Positions 43,463 through 52,400 of a stretch of 64,000 bases of DNA are shown in pieces; positions within the stretch are counted from its first letter, which is position 1, and each line of letters begins with the position of its first letter. Both the position numbers and the translations under genes were made by a program. Origin of the DNA: Planctomycetota bacterium (GTDB lineage Bacteria; Planctomycetota; UBA1135); NCBI GenBank assembly GCA_026421205.1, contig JAPKBM010000005.1, positions 1-64,000 of the forward strand, in the 5' to 3' direction. The notes below the pieces were generated by a model. That model saw only the letters and a list, made by a program, of their open reading frames with translations, did not search any database and had not been told where the DNA came from.

Positions 43463-43768
43463 ATGGCAAATCGCATTCAAATCCGTCTCGAGGCTTACGA
43501 CCACGAGTCCATCGACCAAGCAACGGAATCGATCATCGAAGCTGCTCGTCTTACGGGTGTTTCGGTCTCGGGGCCTATCCCACTTCCTACTCGTGTGGAG
43601 CGCTACACCGTTTTGCGTTCTCCTCACGTCAACAAAAAGGCTCGTGAACAGTTTGAGATTAGAACGCATAAGCGTTTGATGTATCTCTTAGAGCCTACCC
43701 CACAGACCGTTGATGCGCTAAACCGCCTCGTCTTGTCTGCGGGTGTCGACGTTCGAATCAAAGTCTGA
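43463..43768 (+). CDS. rpsJ: 30S ribosomal protein S10 (NusE)
   Basis: Head protein of the 30S subunit that also bridges NusG/NusB in antitermination. The 101 residues match the family: [42 protein letters not shown] (the ribosome-binding loop) and KARNQFE-like [17 protein letters not shown] 43463 gives the standard start MANRIQIRL; an upstream in-frame start at 43424 lies within the leader stem-loop. It begins the largest operon of the window, running about 14 kb to rplQ. Confidence 0.97.
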   Translation: MANRIQIRLEAYDHESIDQATESIIEAARLTGVSVSGPIPLPTRVERYTVLRSPHVNKKAREQFEIRTHKRLMYLLEPTPQTVDALNRLVLSAGVDVRIKV

Positions 43769-43789
43769 ACGTAGATCTTTCTCCCGCAT

Positions 43790-43833
43790 GACCCCACGGG
43801 GTCCGCTGCGACTCACCTCGGCTGGATACCGAG
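43790..43833 (+). other. Two small stem-loops between rpsJ and rplC
   Basis: GACCC/GGGTC (43790-43803) and CTCGG/CCGAG (43817-43833) each form a 5-bp stem in the 72-nt gap before the rplC ATG, the longest gap inside this r-protein operon. They could form a translational control site; no Shine-Dalgarno is obvious before rplC. Confidence 0.4.
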
Positions 43834-43840
43834 CAGAAAC

Positions 43841-44485
43841 ATGTCTGACAATAAATTCTTACTCGCCCGCAAAAAGGGCATGACACAAATCTTTCGCGAA
43901 GACGGCACAGTTGTCCCTGTGACCGTTCTTGAAGCAGGTCCCTGCATGGTGACCGGCCTTATGAGCGAAGGGCATCACGGGTATTCCGCTGTGCAGTTGG
44001 GCCTAACGCCCGCGCGCGAAAAGCACGTGTCAAAGCCTCAATGGAAGGATTTTGAGAAGCGCGGTGTCAAAGCTCACCGCATTCTCAGGGAATTTCGTGT
44101 CCCTAGTACCGACGGATTTGAGGTTGGGCAAGAGCTTGGCCCTGAGGTCTTCGAGGTCGGTGACGTAGTCGACGTAGTCGGCAAGTCCAAAGGTAGGGGT
44201 TTTGCCAGTGTCATTAAGGCTCATGGTTTTGCCCGTGGTCATGAAACCCACGGCTCCCACAGTGTGAGAACGCCGGGCTCCATCGGCCAATGTGCGTACC
44301 CTGGACGTGTGTTCAAGGGACAGCGTATGGCGCGCCATTATGGAGATGAGCAGCGCACCGTTAAGAATGCAACGATTGAGGGCGTGGACGTAGAGCGTGG
44401 CCTCCTCTTGGTCCGAGGCGGTGTTCCAGGGGCCCCAAACAGTTTGGTTCAGTTGGCTACGGCCAAAACAGGGAGGCGGGGATAA
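43841..44485 (+). CDS. rplC: 50S ribosomal protein L3
   Basis: Early-assembly protein reaching toward the peptidyl transferase centre. The 214 residues show the bacterial core: LLARKKGMTQIFREDGTVVPVTVLEAGP, then DVVDVVGKSKGRGFASVIK, and the extension GSHSVRTPGSIGQ. The Gln in GSIGQ is the position methylated by PrmB in E. coli. The extension tip continues CAYPGRVFKGQRMARHYGD. Length and order are standard. The gap to rplD is 2 nt. Confidence 0.97.
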   Translation: MSDNKFLLARKKGMTQIFREDGTVVPVTVLEAGPCMVTGLMSEGHHGYSAVQLGLTPAREKHVSKPQWKDFEKRGVKAHRILREFRVPSTDGFEVGQELGPEVFEVGDVVDVVGKSKGRGFASVIKAHGFARGHETHGSHSVRTPGSIGQCAYPGRVFKGQRMARHYGDEQRTVKNATIEGVDVERGLLLVRGGVPGAPNSLVQLATAKTGRRG

Positions 44486-44487
44486 TC

Positions 44488-45132
44488 ATGTCGACTATCG
44501 CAACATATGATTTGACAACAGGTTCCTCTGGTGAAAGAGAGCTTGCTTTGGACTTGGGTGACAAAGTGCTTTACCGCACGATTAAAGACGCCATTGTTCA
44601 ATACCAAGCAAATCGACGTCAGGGAGATGCACACACGAAGATCCGTACTGAGCTTGCCGGCCATAAAAAGAAGCCGTGGAAGCAAAAGGGGACGGGCCGC
44701 GCACGTGCCGGTGACCGTCGAAGTCCTCTTTGGGTGGGTGGAGCCACCACGTTTGGTCCTCGGAATAAGCGTCGTTGGGGCTACCATCTTCCAAAGAAGC
44801 AGCGCTTGGTCGCTTTGCAAAGCGCACTACTTGGGAAAATCCGAGATGGTGAAGTGAAGGAAGTCGCGAGCCTTACCTTTGAGGAGCCTTCTTCTAAGGC
44901 CGCGCGAAAGATGATTCAAGCTTGCGCCCCTAAGGGAACCGTTCTTGTCCTTTTGTCTGAACAAGACCGCAATGTTTGGCTGTCTTTCCGTAACTTTCCG
45001 AATGTGCGTACCCGTTGCGCAACCGACGTAAACGCTTATGACCTTTTGGCTCATAAGTGGGTGTTGGCGCAAGAAGGCGCTTTAGAGGTTGCTGCAAATC
45101 GCTTGCCGGCCTCTGTGGGGGATCTATCATGA
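44488..45132 (+). CDS. rplD: 50S ribosomal protein L4
   Basis: Lines the peptide exit tunnel; in enterobacteria it also represses the S10 operon through the rpsJ leader. The 214 residues include LYRTIKDAIVQYQANRRQGDAHTK and the tunnel loop with KKPWKQKGTGRARAGDRRSP, whose conserved GTGRAR motif contacts macrolide-site RNA. The C-terminal part (LLSEQDRNVWLSFRNFPNV) is typical. The N-terminus (STIATYDLTTGSSGERELALD) is near standard. The stop overlaps the rplW start (ATGA). Confidence 0.96.
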   Translation: MSTIATYDLTTGSSGERELALDLGDKVLYRTIKDAIVQYQANRRQGDAHTKIRTELAGHKKKPWKQKGTGRARAGDRRSPLWVGGATTFGPRNKRRWGYHLPKKQRLVALQSALLGKIRDGEVKEVASLTFEEPSSKAARKMIQACAPKGTVLVLLSEQDRNVWLSFRNFPNVRTRCATDVNAYDLLAHKWVLAQEGALEVAANRLPASVGDLS

Positions 45133-45419
45133 GTCTTTTGTCTGACCACCAGCAAATATTAACCAAGCCCGTCTTGACTGAGAAGTCAACCACGGATCAG
45201 GAACGACTCAATGCGTATCGATTTGAGGTTGCCGGAGGTGCAAATAAGATTGAAATCCGTAATGCTGTGGAGGCTTTGTTTGAAGTGAAGGTTCTCAAAG
45301 TAAACACGATGGTCCGTCCTGGTAAAAACCGTCGTAGGGGAGCCAGTTACTTCCGGACTCCTTCTCGCAAAATTGCAATTATTCAATTGGCCGAGGGCCA
45401 GAAAATCGACCTGCTCTAG
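45129..45419 (+). CDS. rplW: 50S ribosomal protein L23
   Basis: Exit-site protein that docks trigger factor and SRP. The 96 residues begin MSLLSDHQQILTKPVLTEKST, the family N-terminus, and contain YRFEVAGGANKIEIRNAVEALFEVKVLKVNT and the loop with PGKNRRRG. The C-terminus (KIAIIQLAEGQKIDLL) is complete. ATG 45129 overlaps the rplD stop; the open frame back to 45057 lies inside rplD and encodes no L23 sequence. Confidence 0.97.
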   Translation: MSLLSDHQQILTKPVLTEKSTTDQERLNAYRFEVAGGANKIEIRNAVEALFEVKVLKVNTMVRPGKNRRRGASYFRTPSRKIAIIQLAEGQKIDLL

Positions 45420-45437
45420 GGCAGGTGGAGGCATATT

Positions 45438-46271
45438 ATGGGCATTAAGTACTACAAGCCAACCTCTCCCGGTCGTCGGGGAGGTTCCATCTTGGATCGC
45501 GCTGAATTGACGCGGCAAACCCCAGAGAAGAGCCTTTTGGCACCTTTGAAGAAAACGGGTGGGCGCAATAATCTAGGGCGTATCACCTGTCGCCATCACG
45601 GTGGAGGCGCAAAGCGTCGTTATCGCGTGATTGACTTTAAGCGCCTCAAGGATGGCGTTCCTGCCAAAGTGGCTCATATTGAGTATGACCCTAACCGAAG
45701 CGCCTATATTGCCCTTCTTCACTACGTAGACGGGGCAAAATCGTACATCGTGTGGCCAAAAGGCCTTTCCCAGGGAGACACCGTGATGTCTGGCCCTGAT
45801 GCAGAGCCCAAACTTGGATGTGCCATGGAACTTGGCCATATTCCTCTTGGGATGGAAGTGCACAACATTGAGTTGCGTCAAGGCCAAGGAGCGAAAATGG
45901 CCCGGAGCGCGGGCGCCTCCGCACGTCTTGCTGCTCGAGAGGGTAGTTATGCATTGCTCGTTCTCCCAAGTGGGGAATTGAGAAAGGTGCATACACGTTG
46001 TCGCGCAACGATTGGCGAGGTTGGAAACGCCGATCACAAGAACGTCAAGTTCGGGAAAGCAGGCCGACGTCGGCATTTGGGTTGGCGGCCAACAGTTCGT
46101 GGCGTGGCTATGTACCCAGCAGCTCACCCTCATGGAGGTGGTGAAGGCCGCACCATGGGTAAGCACCCGGTCTCGCCGTGGGGTCAGCCTGCGAAAGGGC
46201 AAAAGACGCGTAATAAGCGTAAAACAACTAGCAGTTTCATTGTTCGCCGTCGCAAGACGGGCAAGAGGTAA
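45438..46271 (+). CDS. rplB: 50S ribosomal protein L2
   Basis: Needed for subunit joining and peptidyl transfer. The 277 residues match the family: [34 protein letters not shown] and the C-terminal [10 protein letters not shown]. The His equivalent to E. coli His229 is kept, but the usual MNPVDH before it reads MYPAAH, so the highly conserved Asp228 is Ala. The C-terminal basic tail ([24 protein letters not shown]) is normal. GGTGGAGG precedes the ATG. Confidence 0.97.
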   Translation: MGIKYYKPTSPGRRGGSILDRAELTRQTPEKSLLAPLKKTGGRNNLGRITCRHHGGGAKRRYRVIDFKRLKDGVPAKVAHIEYDPNRSAYIALLHYVDGAKSYIVWPKGLSQGDTVMSGPDAEPKLGCAMELGHIPLGMEVHNIELRQGQGAKMARSAGASARLAAREGSYALLVLPSGELRKVHTRCRATIGEVGNADHKNVKFGKAGRRRHLGWRPTVRGVAMYPAAHPHGGGEGRTMGKHPVSPWGQPAKGQKTRNKRKTTSSFIVRRRKTGKR

Positions 46272-46274
46272 ATC

Positions 46275-46535
46275 ATGGGTCGTAGTCTTAAGAAAGGTCC
46301 TTGGATTGATCCCCGCATTCAGCGGAAGGTTGACAAGGCAATTGCCGATGGCAATAAAATGCCCATTCAGACTTGGGCTCGTGCATCCACCATTACTCCG
46401 CAGTATGTCGGTATGACCTTTATGGTCCACAACGGGCGTGCCTTTACGAAGGTCTACGTGACGGATGACATGGTCGGACACCGTTTGGGCGAATTTTCCC
46501 CGACCCGGACTTTCCGTGGTCATGACAAGAAGTAG
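46275..46535 (+). CDS. rpsS: 30S ribosomal protein S19
   Basis: Head protein near the A-site finger. The 86 residues start with the canonical [19 protein letters not shown] and contain [50 protein letters not shown] in sense, fully standard in length and order. It follows rplB by 3 nt. The C-terminus ends in the usual basic FRGHDKK. Confidence 0.97.
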   Translation: MGRSLKKGPWIDPRIQRKVDKAIADGNKMPIQTWARASTITPQYVGMTFMVHNGRAFTKVYVTDDMVGHRLGEFSPTRTFRGHDKK

Positions 46536-46546
46536 GTTTGAGGATT

Positions 46547-46897
46547 ATGGAATTCCGCGCTTCACACCGTTACGCACACATCTCCGCGAAAAAGGTTCGG
46601 CTTACGGCCAATCTTATTCGTGGATTGAATGTCAACCGTGCCTTGGAGGTTTTGTCCGTCACGACCACAAGAGGCTCCTCGATGTTTAATAAGGTGCTCC
46701 GCTCTGCTGTTGCCAACGCCAGTCAAAATGATGGTGTTGATGTGAACTCTTTGTTCGTGAGCGAGGCTCGCGTAGATGAAGGGCCGCTCATTCATGGCCG
46801 AGCGCGTTTCCGGCCAGGGGCTATGGGTAGAGCCATGCCCATCCGTCGGCGTACTTCACACCTGAAACTTACGGTCACCGAACGGGAGGCCAACTAA
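46547..46897 (+). CDS. rplV: 50S ribosomal protein L22
   Basis: Lines the exit tunnel with a long beta hairpin. The 116 residues show HRYAHISAKKVRLTANLIRG, VLRSAVANASQNDGVDVNSLFVSEA and the hairpin tip GRARFRPGAMGRAMPIRRRTSHL, whose conserved Arg-rich loop narrows the tunnel. ATG 46547 gives MEFRASHRYAH, preceded by GAGG; the TTG at 46538 would add only three residues. The gap to rpsS is 11 nt. Confidence 0.97.
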   Translation: MEFRASHRYAHISAKKVRLTANLIRGLNVNRALEVLSVTTTRGSSMFNKVLRSAVANASQNDGVDVNSLFVSEARVDEGPLIHGRARFRPGAMGRAMPIRRRTSHLKLTVTEREAN

Positions 46898-46899
46898 CC

Positions 46900-47532
46900 A
46901 TGGGACAAAAAATCCACCCTCTTGGTTTCCGCGTTGGCATTACCGAGCCCTGGCGTTCTCGCTGGTTTGCTCGTGGTAAGGATTACGGCGAGAAGCTTCT
47001 CACAGACCATAAGGTGCGCACTTTAATTAAAAAGCGTTTCCGGAAAGGGGTCATTTCCCGTATTGATATTCAACAGCGCGGAAATCGTTTGACGATCCTC
47101 CTTTTCGCAACGCGGAAAGGTGAGGTCATCGGTCGGGGGTACGCTACGCGTGACGCTCTCGTTTCCGATTTGGAGAATATGATCAACATGGAGGTCAAGC
47201 TAGATATCCAAGAAGTTGGTCATTGGGATTTGGATGCACAGACGGTGGCAGAAAATCTTGCCGGGGCTATTGAGCGAAGGGTGTCACCTCGTCACCAAAT
47301 CAAGCGGATCATGGAAAACACAATGAATGCCGGTGCGCAAGGGGTGAAGATACAGGTGAGTGGGCGCATTGATGGGAAAGAGATGAGTCGAACGATCAAG
47401 CAGCATATTGGTCGCATTCCTCTGCAAACCTTAGATGCGCGTTGTGAGTATGGTTTTTCAGAAGCGCAAACGACCTACGGGATTCTCGGCGTAAAAGTCT
47501 GGATTTATGCGGGTGAGACCGCTCGTTTATAG
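46900..47532 (+). CDS. rpsC: 30S ribosomal protein S3
   Basis: Forms part of the mRNA entry tunnel and its helicase site. The 210 residues begin [22 protein letters not shown]. The KH domain follows ([29 protein letters not shown]), then the C-terminal domain ([39 protein letters not shown]). The KH GxxG reads as VIGRGYAT here rather than the common VIGKKG. Length agrees with the shorter bacterial S3 proteins. Confidence 0.97.
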   Translation: MGQKIHPLGFRVGITEPWRSRWFARGKDYGEKLLTDHKVRTLIKKRFRKGVISRIDIQQRGNRLTILLFATRKGEVIGRGYATRDALVSDLENMINMEVKLDIQEVGHWDLDAQTVAENLAGAIERRVSPRHQIKRIMENTMNAGAQGVKIQVSGRIDGKEMSRTIKQHIGRIPLQTLDARCEYGFSEAQTTYGILGVKVWIYAGETARL

Positions 47533-47543
47533 GAGTTTTTGCC

Positions 47544-48050
47544 ATGTTAATGCCAAAGAGGACCAAGTACCGAAAGACCCAGCGTGGAAAATTGAAGGGG
47601 ACTTTCCGGTGTAAACTGAAGCAGGGGAAAGGCCCTGCTGCTCGAAACCTTCATGGGCGGGGCTACCCCGTACTGAAGAAGGATCGTTGTACCGCGAAAG
47701 CAATGCGTGGCAACCGCGTCTCCTTCGGGGATTACGGACTTCAGGCACTCGAGTGGTGCTGGCTGAGTGCGCGCACGATTGAAGCTGGGCGTGTTGCCTG
47801 CAACCGTGCTGCGGGCGGCGGAAAAATATGGATTCGTATCTTCCCTCATAAGCCCGTGACCGCAAAGCCCCTTGAGGTTCGCATGGGTAACGGAAAAGGA
47901 GATGTTGACCGTTGGGTTGCCGTTGTAAAGCCAGGAACCGTGCTTTACGAAGTGGGTGGCGTAGAAGAGCCTATTGCTCGGAAGGCCTTTAATAGAGTGG
48001 CGCACAAAATGCCCGTTCGTTGTCGCATGATTACAAGAAAAACCATTTAG
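47544..48050 (+). CDS. rplP: 50S ribosomal protein L16 with an internal insertion
   Basis: Organises the A- and P-site tRNA acceptor ends. The protein is 168 residues; most L16 proteins are 135-145. The family start [19 protein letters not shown] is followed by an extra basic segment of about 31 residues (about 20-50, with Cys23 and Cys49, several Lys, Arg and Gly). The normal sequence then resumes at [18 protein letters not shown]. The rest is standard: [41 protein letters not shown] in sense. The insert lies where the N-terminal arm nears 23S rRNA, so it may replace or brace rRNA there. Confidence 0.95.
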   Translation: MLMPKRTKYRKTQRGKLKGTFRCKLKQGKGPAARNLHGRGYPVLKKDRCTAKAMRGNRVSFGDYGLQALEWCWLSARTIEAGRVACNRAAGGGKIWIRIFPHKPVTAKPLEVRMGNGKGDVDRWVAVVKPGTVLYEVGGVEEPIARKAFNRVAHKMPVRCRMITRKTI

Positions 48051-48059
48051 GAATTGATC

Positions 48060-48272
48060 ATGAAAGCTAATGAAGTACGAGGGAAGGAAGATTCAGAACT
48101 TCTGTTTGAAATCAAAACTCTTGAAAAAGAACTTTTTGATATGCGTTTCCGTTCCATGACGGAGGGCATAGCAAATCCTGCTCGGATTAAGGCCCTGCGC
48201 CGGAATGTTGCACGAATGAAAACTATCCTTCAGGAGCGCCAATTAGGCGTCGCCGGTCAGGAGACTCGCTAA
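48060..48272 (+). CDS. rpmC: 50S ribosomal protein L29
   Basis: Small two-helix protein by the exit site. The 70 residues show the family pattern ELLFEIKTLEKELFDMRFRSMTEGIANPARIKALRRNVARMKTILQER in sense, with the conserved ELFDMRF helix. ATG 48060 follows GGAATTGATC, 10 nt after the rplP stop; a TTG at 48054 would add two residues. Standard length and place. Confidence 0.96.
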   Translation: MKANEVRGKEDSELLFEIKTLEKELFDMRFRSMTEGIANPARIKALRRNVARMKTILQERQLGVAGQETR

Positions 48273-48274
48273 TA

Positions 48275-48553
48275 ATGACAAATAACACTGAAACTCCCGG
48301 AACGCGAAAAAGCATGGAAGGCGTTGTTGTTTCCGCGAAACAGGACAAAACTATTGTTGTGCGTGTAGAGCGCACGACAAAGCACTCGCTCTATCACAAG
48401 GTTTTGAGAAAGCGGAAAAACTATTACGTGCATGATGCGGAAAATCAAGCTGCCATGGGCGACAAAGTAAAGATCATGGGCACTCGTCCATTGAGCAAGT
48501 TGAAGCGTTGGCGTTTAGTTCAGGTCATCGTAAAAGCTGTTCAGGAGAATTAA
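48275..48553 (+). CDS. rpsQ: 30S ribosomal protein S17
   Basis: Primary 16S rRNA binder of the OB-fold class. The 92 residues have a short extra N-terminus ([12 protein letters not shown]) before the conserved [44 protein letters not shown] in sense. The remaining [23 protein letters not shown] is typical. It begins 2 nt after rpmC. Confidence 0.97.
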   Translation: MTNNTETPGTRKSMEGVVVSAKQDKTIVVRVERTTKHSLYHKVLRKRKNYYVHDAENQAAMGDKVKIMGTRPLSKLKRWRLVQVIVKAVQEN

Positions 48554-48554
48554 A

Positions 48555-48923
48555 ATGATTCAAATGCAAACCAAGCTCAAGGTCGCTGACAATAGCGGCG
48601 CCAAGGAGGTCAGGTGTATTAAAGTGCTCGGGGGCTCTAAGCGGCGATTTGCCGGACTTGGAGACCTTGTGGTTGCTTCAGTGCAAACGGCTCTCCCAGA
48701 TTCTGAGATTAAAACGGGCCAAGTAGTTCGTGGCGTGATCGTTCGTACAAAGCAGCCTACGCGAAGAAAAGACGGATCTTATGTTCGTTTTGATGGCAAT
48801 GCACTGGTTCTTGTGGATGGTGATGGGAACCCAAGGGGAACTCGCATTTTTGGTGCCGTCGCCAGAGAGTTGCGCCAGAATAATTTTATGAAAATTGTCT
48901 CATTGGCCCAGGAGGTTGTCTGA
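48555..48923 (+). CDS. rplN: 50S ribosomal protein L14
   Basis: Intersubunit-bridge protein that binds 16S h14 and the silencing factor RsfS. The 122 residues are of exact family length: [40 protein letters not shown], and [30 protein letters not shown]. The start lies 1 nt after rpsQ. The stop TGA shares its A with the rplX ATG (TGATG), so translation is coupled. Confidence 0.98.
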   Translation: MIQMQTKLKVADNSGAKEVRCIKVLGGSKRRFAGLGDLVVASVQTALPDSEIKTGQVVRGVIVRTKQPTRRKDGSYVRFDGNALVLVDGDGNPRGTRIFGAVARELRQNNFMKIVSLAQEVV

Positions 48924-49234
48924 TGGCTTTGAAAATCAATGATGAAGTTGTTGTGACTTCTGGTAATCACAAAGGACAACGGGGAAAGGTCATGAAGATC
49001 AATGGTGTAACCCAGCGGGTTACCGTAGAAGGCGTCAATATGCGCGTTCAATTCCTTCGTAAAACGCAGGAAAACCCACAGGGTGGAGAGGTGGAAAGGG
49101 AAACCCCGCTTCATGTCTCAAGCCTTCTTCTTTGGAGCGAGAAAGCGGGCAAAGGTGTCCGGGTTCGCGTGAAAAAGGTGGGTGACTCAAAAGTTCGTGT
49201 CGGTATTCCTTGCGGCACACATTTCGACTCATAA
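48923..49234 (+). CDS. rplX: 50S ribosomal protein L24
   Basis: Assembly initiator with a KOW fold. The 103 residues include NDEVVVTSGNHKGQRGKVMKINGVTQRVTVEGVNMRVQFLRKT in sense and the KOW repeat VVTSGNHKGQRG. The usual NVxxKHxKP loop is NMRVQFLRKTQENPQGG, followed by the standard GEVERETPLHVSSLLLW. Length is typical (about 100-105). The start overlaps the rplN stop. Confidence 0.96.
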   Translation: MALKINDEVVVTSGNHKGQRGKVMKINGVTQRVTVEGVNMRVQFLRKTQENPQGGEVERETPLHVSSLLLWSEKAGKGVRVRVKKVGDSKVRVGIPCGTHFDS

Positions 49235-49236
49235 TC

Positions 49237-49785
49237 ATGTCACGTCTCCTCGAAACTTATAATACAACGGTCGTTCCAGCATTGAACGAGCGTTTTTCAT
49301 ACGGAAATCCCATGCAAGTGCCTGTCATTATGAAAGTAGTGGTGAGTATGGGTGTGGGCAAAGCCGTGGACAACAAATCTCATGTTGAATCTGCCGCAAA
49401 AGATTTGACGCGTATTGTGGGCCAAAAGGTCAAAATCACAAAGGCGCGAAAGTCAATTGCAAACTTCCGGTTAAGGGAGGATCTCCCTATCGGTTGTATG
49501 GCAACACTCCGTGGTGATCGAATGTATGAGTTTATGGATAGGCTTATTTCCGTCGTCCTTCCTCGTATTCGAGATTTCCGTGGACTAAAGGACAATTTTG
49601 ACGGCCAGGGTAATTTCAGCCTCGGTTTGACTGAGCAGTCGTTGTTCCCTGAGATTAGTTTAGATCAAGTCGAATTCCAACAGGGGATGAATATCACTGT
49701 TGTAACCACAGCCCGAACTGATGAAGAGGGCCGTGCTCTCCTTGAGGGTTTTGGCTTTCCTTTCCGTAAAAGGGGGAATGAATAA
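49237..49785 (+). CDS. rplE: 50S ribosomal protein L5
   Basis: Binds 5S rRNA and contacts P-site tRNA and the small-subunit head. From ATG 49237 the protein has 182 residues, matching the family. It shows [72 protein letters not shown] in sense and [14 protein letters not shown]. An in-frame ATG at 49210 would read back into rplX. The last base of the stop is the first of the rpsN ATG. Confidence 0.97.
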   Translation: MSRLLETYNTTVVPALNERFSYGNPMQVPVIMKVVVSMGVGKAVDNKSHVESAAKDLTRIVGQKVKITKARKSIANFRLREDLPIGCMATLRGDRMYEFMDRLISVVLPRIRDFRGLKDNFDGQGNFSLGLTEQSLFPEISLDQVEFQQGMNITVVTTARTDEEGRALLEGFGFPFRKRGNE

Positions 49786-50090
49786 TGGCAAAGACAAGCG
49801 CCATCCATCGTGAATTGAAGCGGCAAAAAATTGCTGCACGTTACGCAGAGCGTCGCAATGAGCTCATCAAAGTCATTAAAGACGCAAACGCTACGCTTGA
49901 AGAAAAGGCAAATGCTTACAAGCGCATTTCAAAAATGCCACGTGATGCCAGCCCAGTGCGTCTGCATAACCGTTGTTCCATCACAGGACGCCCTAAGGGC
50001 TACTACCGCAAGTTTGGAGTTTCTCGGCTTGTTTTTCGTCGTTTGGCCCATCAAGGCCAACTCCCCGGTGTTCGCAAGGCCTCTTGGTAG
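49785..50090 (+). CDS. rpsN: 30S ribosomal protein S14 (zinc-free type)
   Basis: Late-assembly head protein. The 101-residue length and the lack of two CxxC pairs identify the long C-minus form. The C-terminal signature [42 protein letters not shown] (in sense) has a single Cys. It contrasts with L33, L36 and S4 in this window, which keep their zinc ligands. The start overlaps the rplE stop by 1 nt. Confidence 0.97.
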   Translation: MAKTSAIHRELKRQKIAARYAERRNELIKVIKDANATLEEKANAYKRISKMPRDASPVRLHNRCSITGRPKGYYRKFGVSRLVFRRLAHQGQLPGVRKASW

Positions 50091-50102
50091 GAGATTGATT
50101 TT

Positions 50103-50504
50103 ATGACAATGACAGATCCCATTGCCGACATGCTGACACGAATCCGTAACAGCATCATGGTCGGAAAAACAGAAGTCTCGATGCCGACTTCCCGCTTAAA
50201 GTCCAATATTGCTTTGGTCTTGAAGGACGAAGGTTTCATCCAAACCGTAGAGTCCGTTTCTGTAGACGGCCCTCGGGATAACCTCCGGATTGAGTTGAAA
50301 TATACTCAAGACGGAGAATCGGTGATTCATGAATTGAGCCGCATTTCCAAGCCAGGTTGTCGCGTATATGCGGGTGCTTCAGAGGCCCCCGTCGTACGTA
50401 ACGGTCTTGGCGTTTCCATTCTCTCTACCTCAAAGGGTGTCATGAGTGGCCGAAAGGCTGCTGAGCTCGGCGTCGGTGGAGAAGTTCTCTGTACCGTTTT
50501 CTAG
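50103..50504 (+). CDS. rpsH: 30S ribosomal protein S8
   Basis: Primary binder of 16S helix 21 and, in E. coli, the repressor of the spc operon. The 133 residues begin [30 protein letters not shown] in sense. They end in the diagnostic [38 protein letters not shown] sits 10 nt before the ATG. Length is standard. Confidence 0.97.
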   Translation: MTMTDPIADMLTRIRNSIMVGKTEVSMPTSRLKSNIALVLKDEGFIQTVESVSVDGPRDNLRIELKYTQDGESVIHELSRISKPGCRVYAGASEAPVVRNGLGVSILSTSKGVMSGRKAAELGVGGEVLCTVF

Positions 50505-50514
50505 GAGAAAATTA

Positions 50515-51057
50515 ATGTCAAGAATTGGAAATACTCCTGTTGCCGTTCCAAGTGGGGTGACCGTTACACCTGGCCCATCTTCTGTTGAAGTGAAGGGTCC
50601 AAAGGGGGCGTTGACGTTTCCGTTGTTTACGGAGATATCTGTCTCGGTGGAAAATGATGTCGTCACCGTTGCTCGGTCTGGCTCTGGCTCTGTGAAACAA
50701 GCCGCAGCGTTTCATGGCCTAGTGCGTGCGCATATTCAGAACATGGTTCTTGGTGTCACCGAGGGCTACACCAAGGCACTCGAAATTCATGGTACTGGTT
50801 GGAATGCAAAGCCGAAGGGGCAAGGTATTGAGATGCAGATTGGCTTTTGTCATCTCGTTGAATGCCATCCACCGGAAGGCGTTTCGGTAGAACTCATTAG
50901 TCCCACGGAAATAAAAATTAGTGGCATCGACAAGCAACAAGTCGGCCAATTTGCCGCCAATATTCGTGCTGTCCGCCCCCCAGAGCCTTACAACGGTAAG
51001 GGAATCCGATACCAAGACGAACACGTTCGTCGCAAAGCCGGTAAGGCCCTCGCATAA
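50515..51057 (+). CDS. rplF: 50S ribosomal protein L6
   Basis: Near the sarcin-ricin loop and factor-binding site. The 180 residues start MSRIGNTPVAVPSGVTV and carry the duplicated L6 fold, with VKGPKGAL in the first half. The second half ends with the signature VRPPEPYNGKGIRYQDEHVRRKAGKA in sense, where the usual GKGIRY is conserved. ATG 50515 follows TAGGAGAAAATTA; the open frame upstream to 50446 lies inside rpsH. Confidence 0.97.
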   Translation: MSRIGNTPVAVPSGVTVTPGPSSVEVKGPKGALTFPLFTEISVSVENDVVTVARSGSGSVKQAAAFHGLVRAHIQNMVLGVTEGYTKALEIHGTGWNAKPKGQGIEMQIGFCHLVECHPPEGVSVELISPTEIKISGIDKQQVGQFAANIRAVRPPEPYNGKGIRYQDEHVRRKAGKALA

Positions 51058-51060
51058 GAA

Positions 51061-51435
51061 ATGGATCATCTACAACAAAAAAAGAAATGGAAAATGCGTT
51101 TGCGCAAGCAACGCGGAATCCGTCGTCGCTTGCAGGCCGCAGGAGGTCACCCTCGTTTGAGTGTGTTCCGAAGCTCAAAAAATATTTCTGTGCAACTCAT
51201 CGATGATTCTAAGAGTCTTACTTTGGCGGCTGCATCGACCCTTGAATCTGCCCTGCAGGACCAGATGTCTGGGAAAACCAAAACGGAGCGCGCAACCATC
51301 ATTGGTTCAACCATTGCAGAGCGCGCAAAGGCTGCGGGCGTCGAAAAGGTGCTTTTTGACCGTGGTCGTTTCCTTTTTCACGGCAGAGTGAAAGCTTTAG
51401 CCGAAGCCGCACGTGAGGGCGGCCTTAAATTCTAA
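51061..51435 (+). CDS. rplR: 50S ribosomal protein L18
   Basis: 5S rRNA-binding protein. The 124 residues show a basic N-terminus ([24 protein letters not shown]), then [21 protein letters not shown] and the C-terminal [29 protein letters not shown] in sense. The [24 protein letters not shown] signature is intact apart from Phe for Tyr. The gap to rplF is 3 nt. Confidence 0.97.
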   Translation: MDHLQQKKKWKMRLRKQRGIRRRLQAAGGHPRLSVFRSSKNISVQLIDDSKSLTLAAASTLESALQDQMSGKTKTERATIIGSTIAERAKAAGVEKVLFDRGRFLFHGRVKALAEAAREGGLKF

Positions 51436-51437
51436 GC

Positions 51438-51950
51438 ATGACAAAATTGCAATTTGAATTCCTGGATCGGCACCAAGCCGACGCACTAGGCGAGCTGAAG
51501 GAAGAGCGCGTGAAAGTTAACCGGACTGCAAAAGTAGTCAAAGGTGGCCGACGCTTTGCTTTTTCTGCCTTGACCGTTGTTGGCAATCAGAGTGGTGTTG
51601 TGGGCTATGGCTTTGGCAAAGCAAAGGATATCCCAAGCGCCATGCAAAAAGCATTCAAGGATGGCCGAAAGCACTTGATTCGTGTTCCTCGCGTGGGGAC
51701 TTCTATTCCTCATGAAATTGAGGGAGAGTTTTGCTCTTCTCACGTGCGGCTCATTCCCGCATCCCCAGGAACGGGAATTATTGCAGGTGGAACGGTCCGT
51801 GCGGTTCTCGAACTTGCTGGTGTGAAGGACGTTTTGACAAAGTCCTACGGATCGAATAACCCAATCAACCTGGTGAAAGCCACGATGGCAGGCTTGGCAC
51901 AATTACGGACGAAAGAGATGGTCTCTGAAGCCCGAGGAGTAGAACTCTAA
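51438..51950 (+). CDS. rpsE: 30S ribosomal protein S5
   Basis: Helps translational accuracy and mRNA unwinding. The 170 residues show the dsRNA-binding-like N domain ([49 protein letters not shown] in sense) and the C domain ([36 protein letters not shown]). [11 protein letters not shown] replaces the common GxGxGKAxEVP. The stop overlaps rplO directly: rpmD (L30), which normally lies between them, is absent. Confidence 0.97.
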   Translation: MTKLQFEFLDRHQADALGELKEERVKVNRTAKVVKGGRRFAFSALTVVGNQSGVVGYGFGKAKDIPSAMQKAFKDGRKHLIRVPRVGTSIPHEIEGEFCSSHVRLIPASPGTGIIAGGTVRAVLELAGVKDVLTKSYGSNNPINLVKATMAGLAQLRTKEMVSEARGVEL

Positions 51951-52396
51951 TGCAGATTCATGATGTAACCGCAAAAGGCGTTAAATATAAAAACCGCAAA
52001 CGTGTTGGTCGGGGTCAAGGCTCTGGGACCGGAAAGACTGCGGGTCGTGGCCACAAAGGGCAGCGCTCTCGGTCTGGTGACAATCCACGCCTCGGGTCAG
52101 AGGGGGGGCAGATGCCTCTCTATCGCCGGATGCCAAAACGTGGATTTACCAATGCTCGCTTCAAGAAGCATTACACGTTGGTGAATGTTGAAGTTCTGAA
52201 CTCCTTTGAAGAAGGATCTGAAGTGACACTAGAGAGCGTATTGAGTCGTGGCCTCGGTCGGAAGACGGGTGACATGTTGAAGGTTCTAGGGTCCGGAGAA
52301 ATCACGGCGAAGTTGACGGTAAAGGCGCACAAGTTCTCGGCCACGGCTTCCGCAAAAATTGAAGCTGCGGGCGGAACGGTCGAACTGATTCAGTGA
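51950..52396 (+). CDS. rplO: 50S ribosomal protein L15
   Basis: Late-assembly protein with a long glycine-rich arm into 23S rRNA. The 148 residues contain KRVGRGQGSGTGKTAGRGHKGQRSRSGDNPRLGSEGGQMPLYRRMPKRGF in sense and the globular C-terminal domain ending AAGGTVELIQ. The start overlaps the rpsE stop by 1 nt. It ends 4 nt before secY. Standard length. Confidence 0.97.
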   Translation: MQIHDVTAKGVKYKNRKRVGRGQGSGTGKTAGRGHKGQRSRSGDNPRLGSEGGQMPLYRRMPKRGFTNARFKKHYTLVNVEVLNSFEEGSEVTLESVLSRGLGRKTGDMLKVLGSGEITAKLTVKAHKFSATASAKIEAAGGTVELIQ

Positions 52397-52400
52397 ATTC

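Noticed and set aside
45573..46523. Minus-strand frame of 316 codons
   Set aside because: Fully antisense to rplB and rpsS, which are unmistakable; it is an artefact of codon bias.
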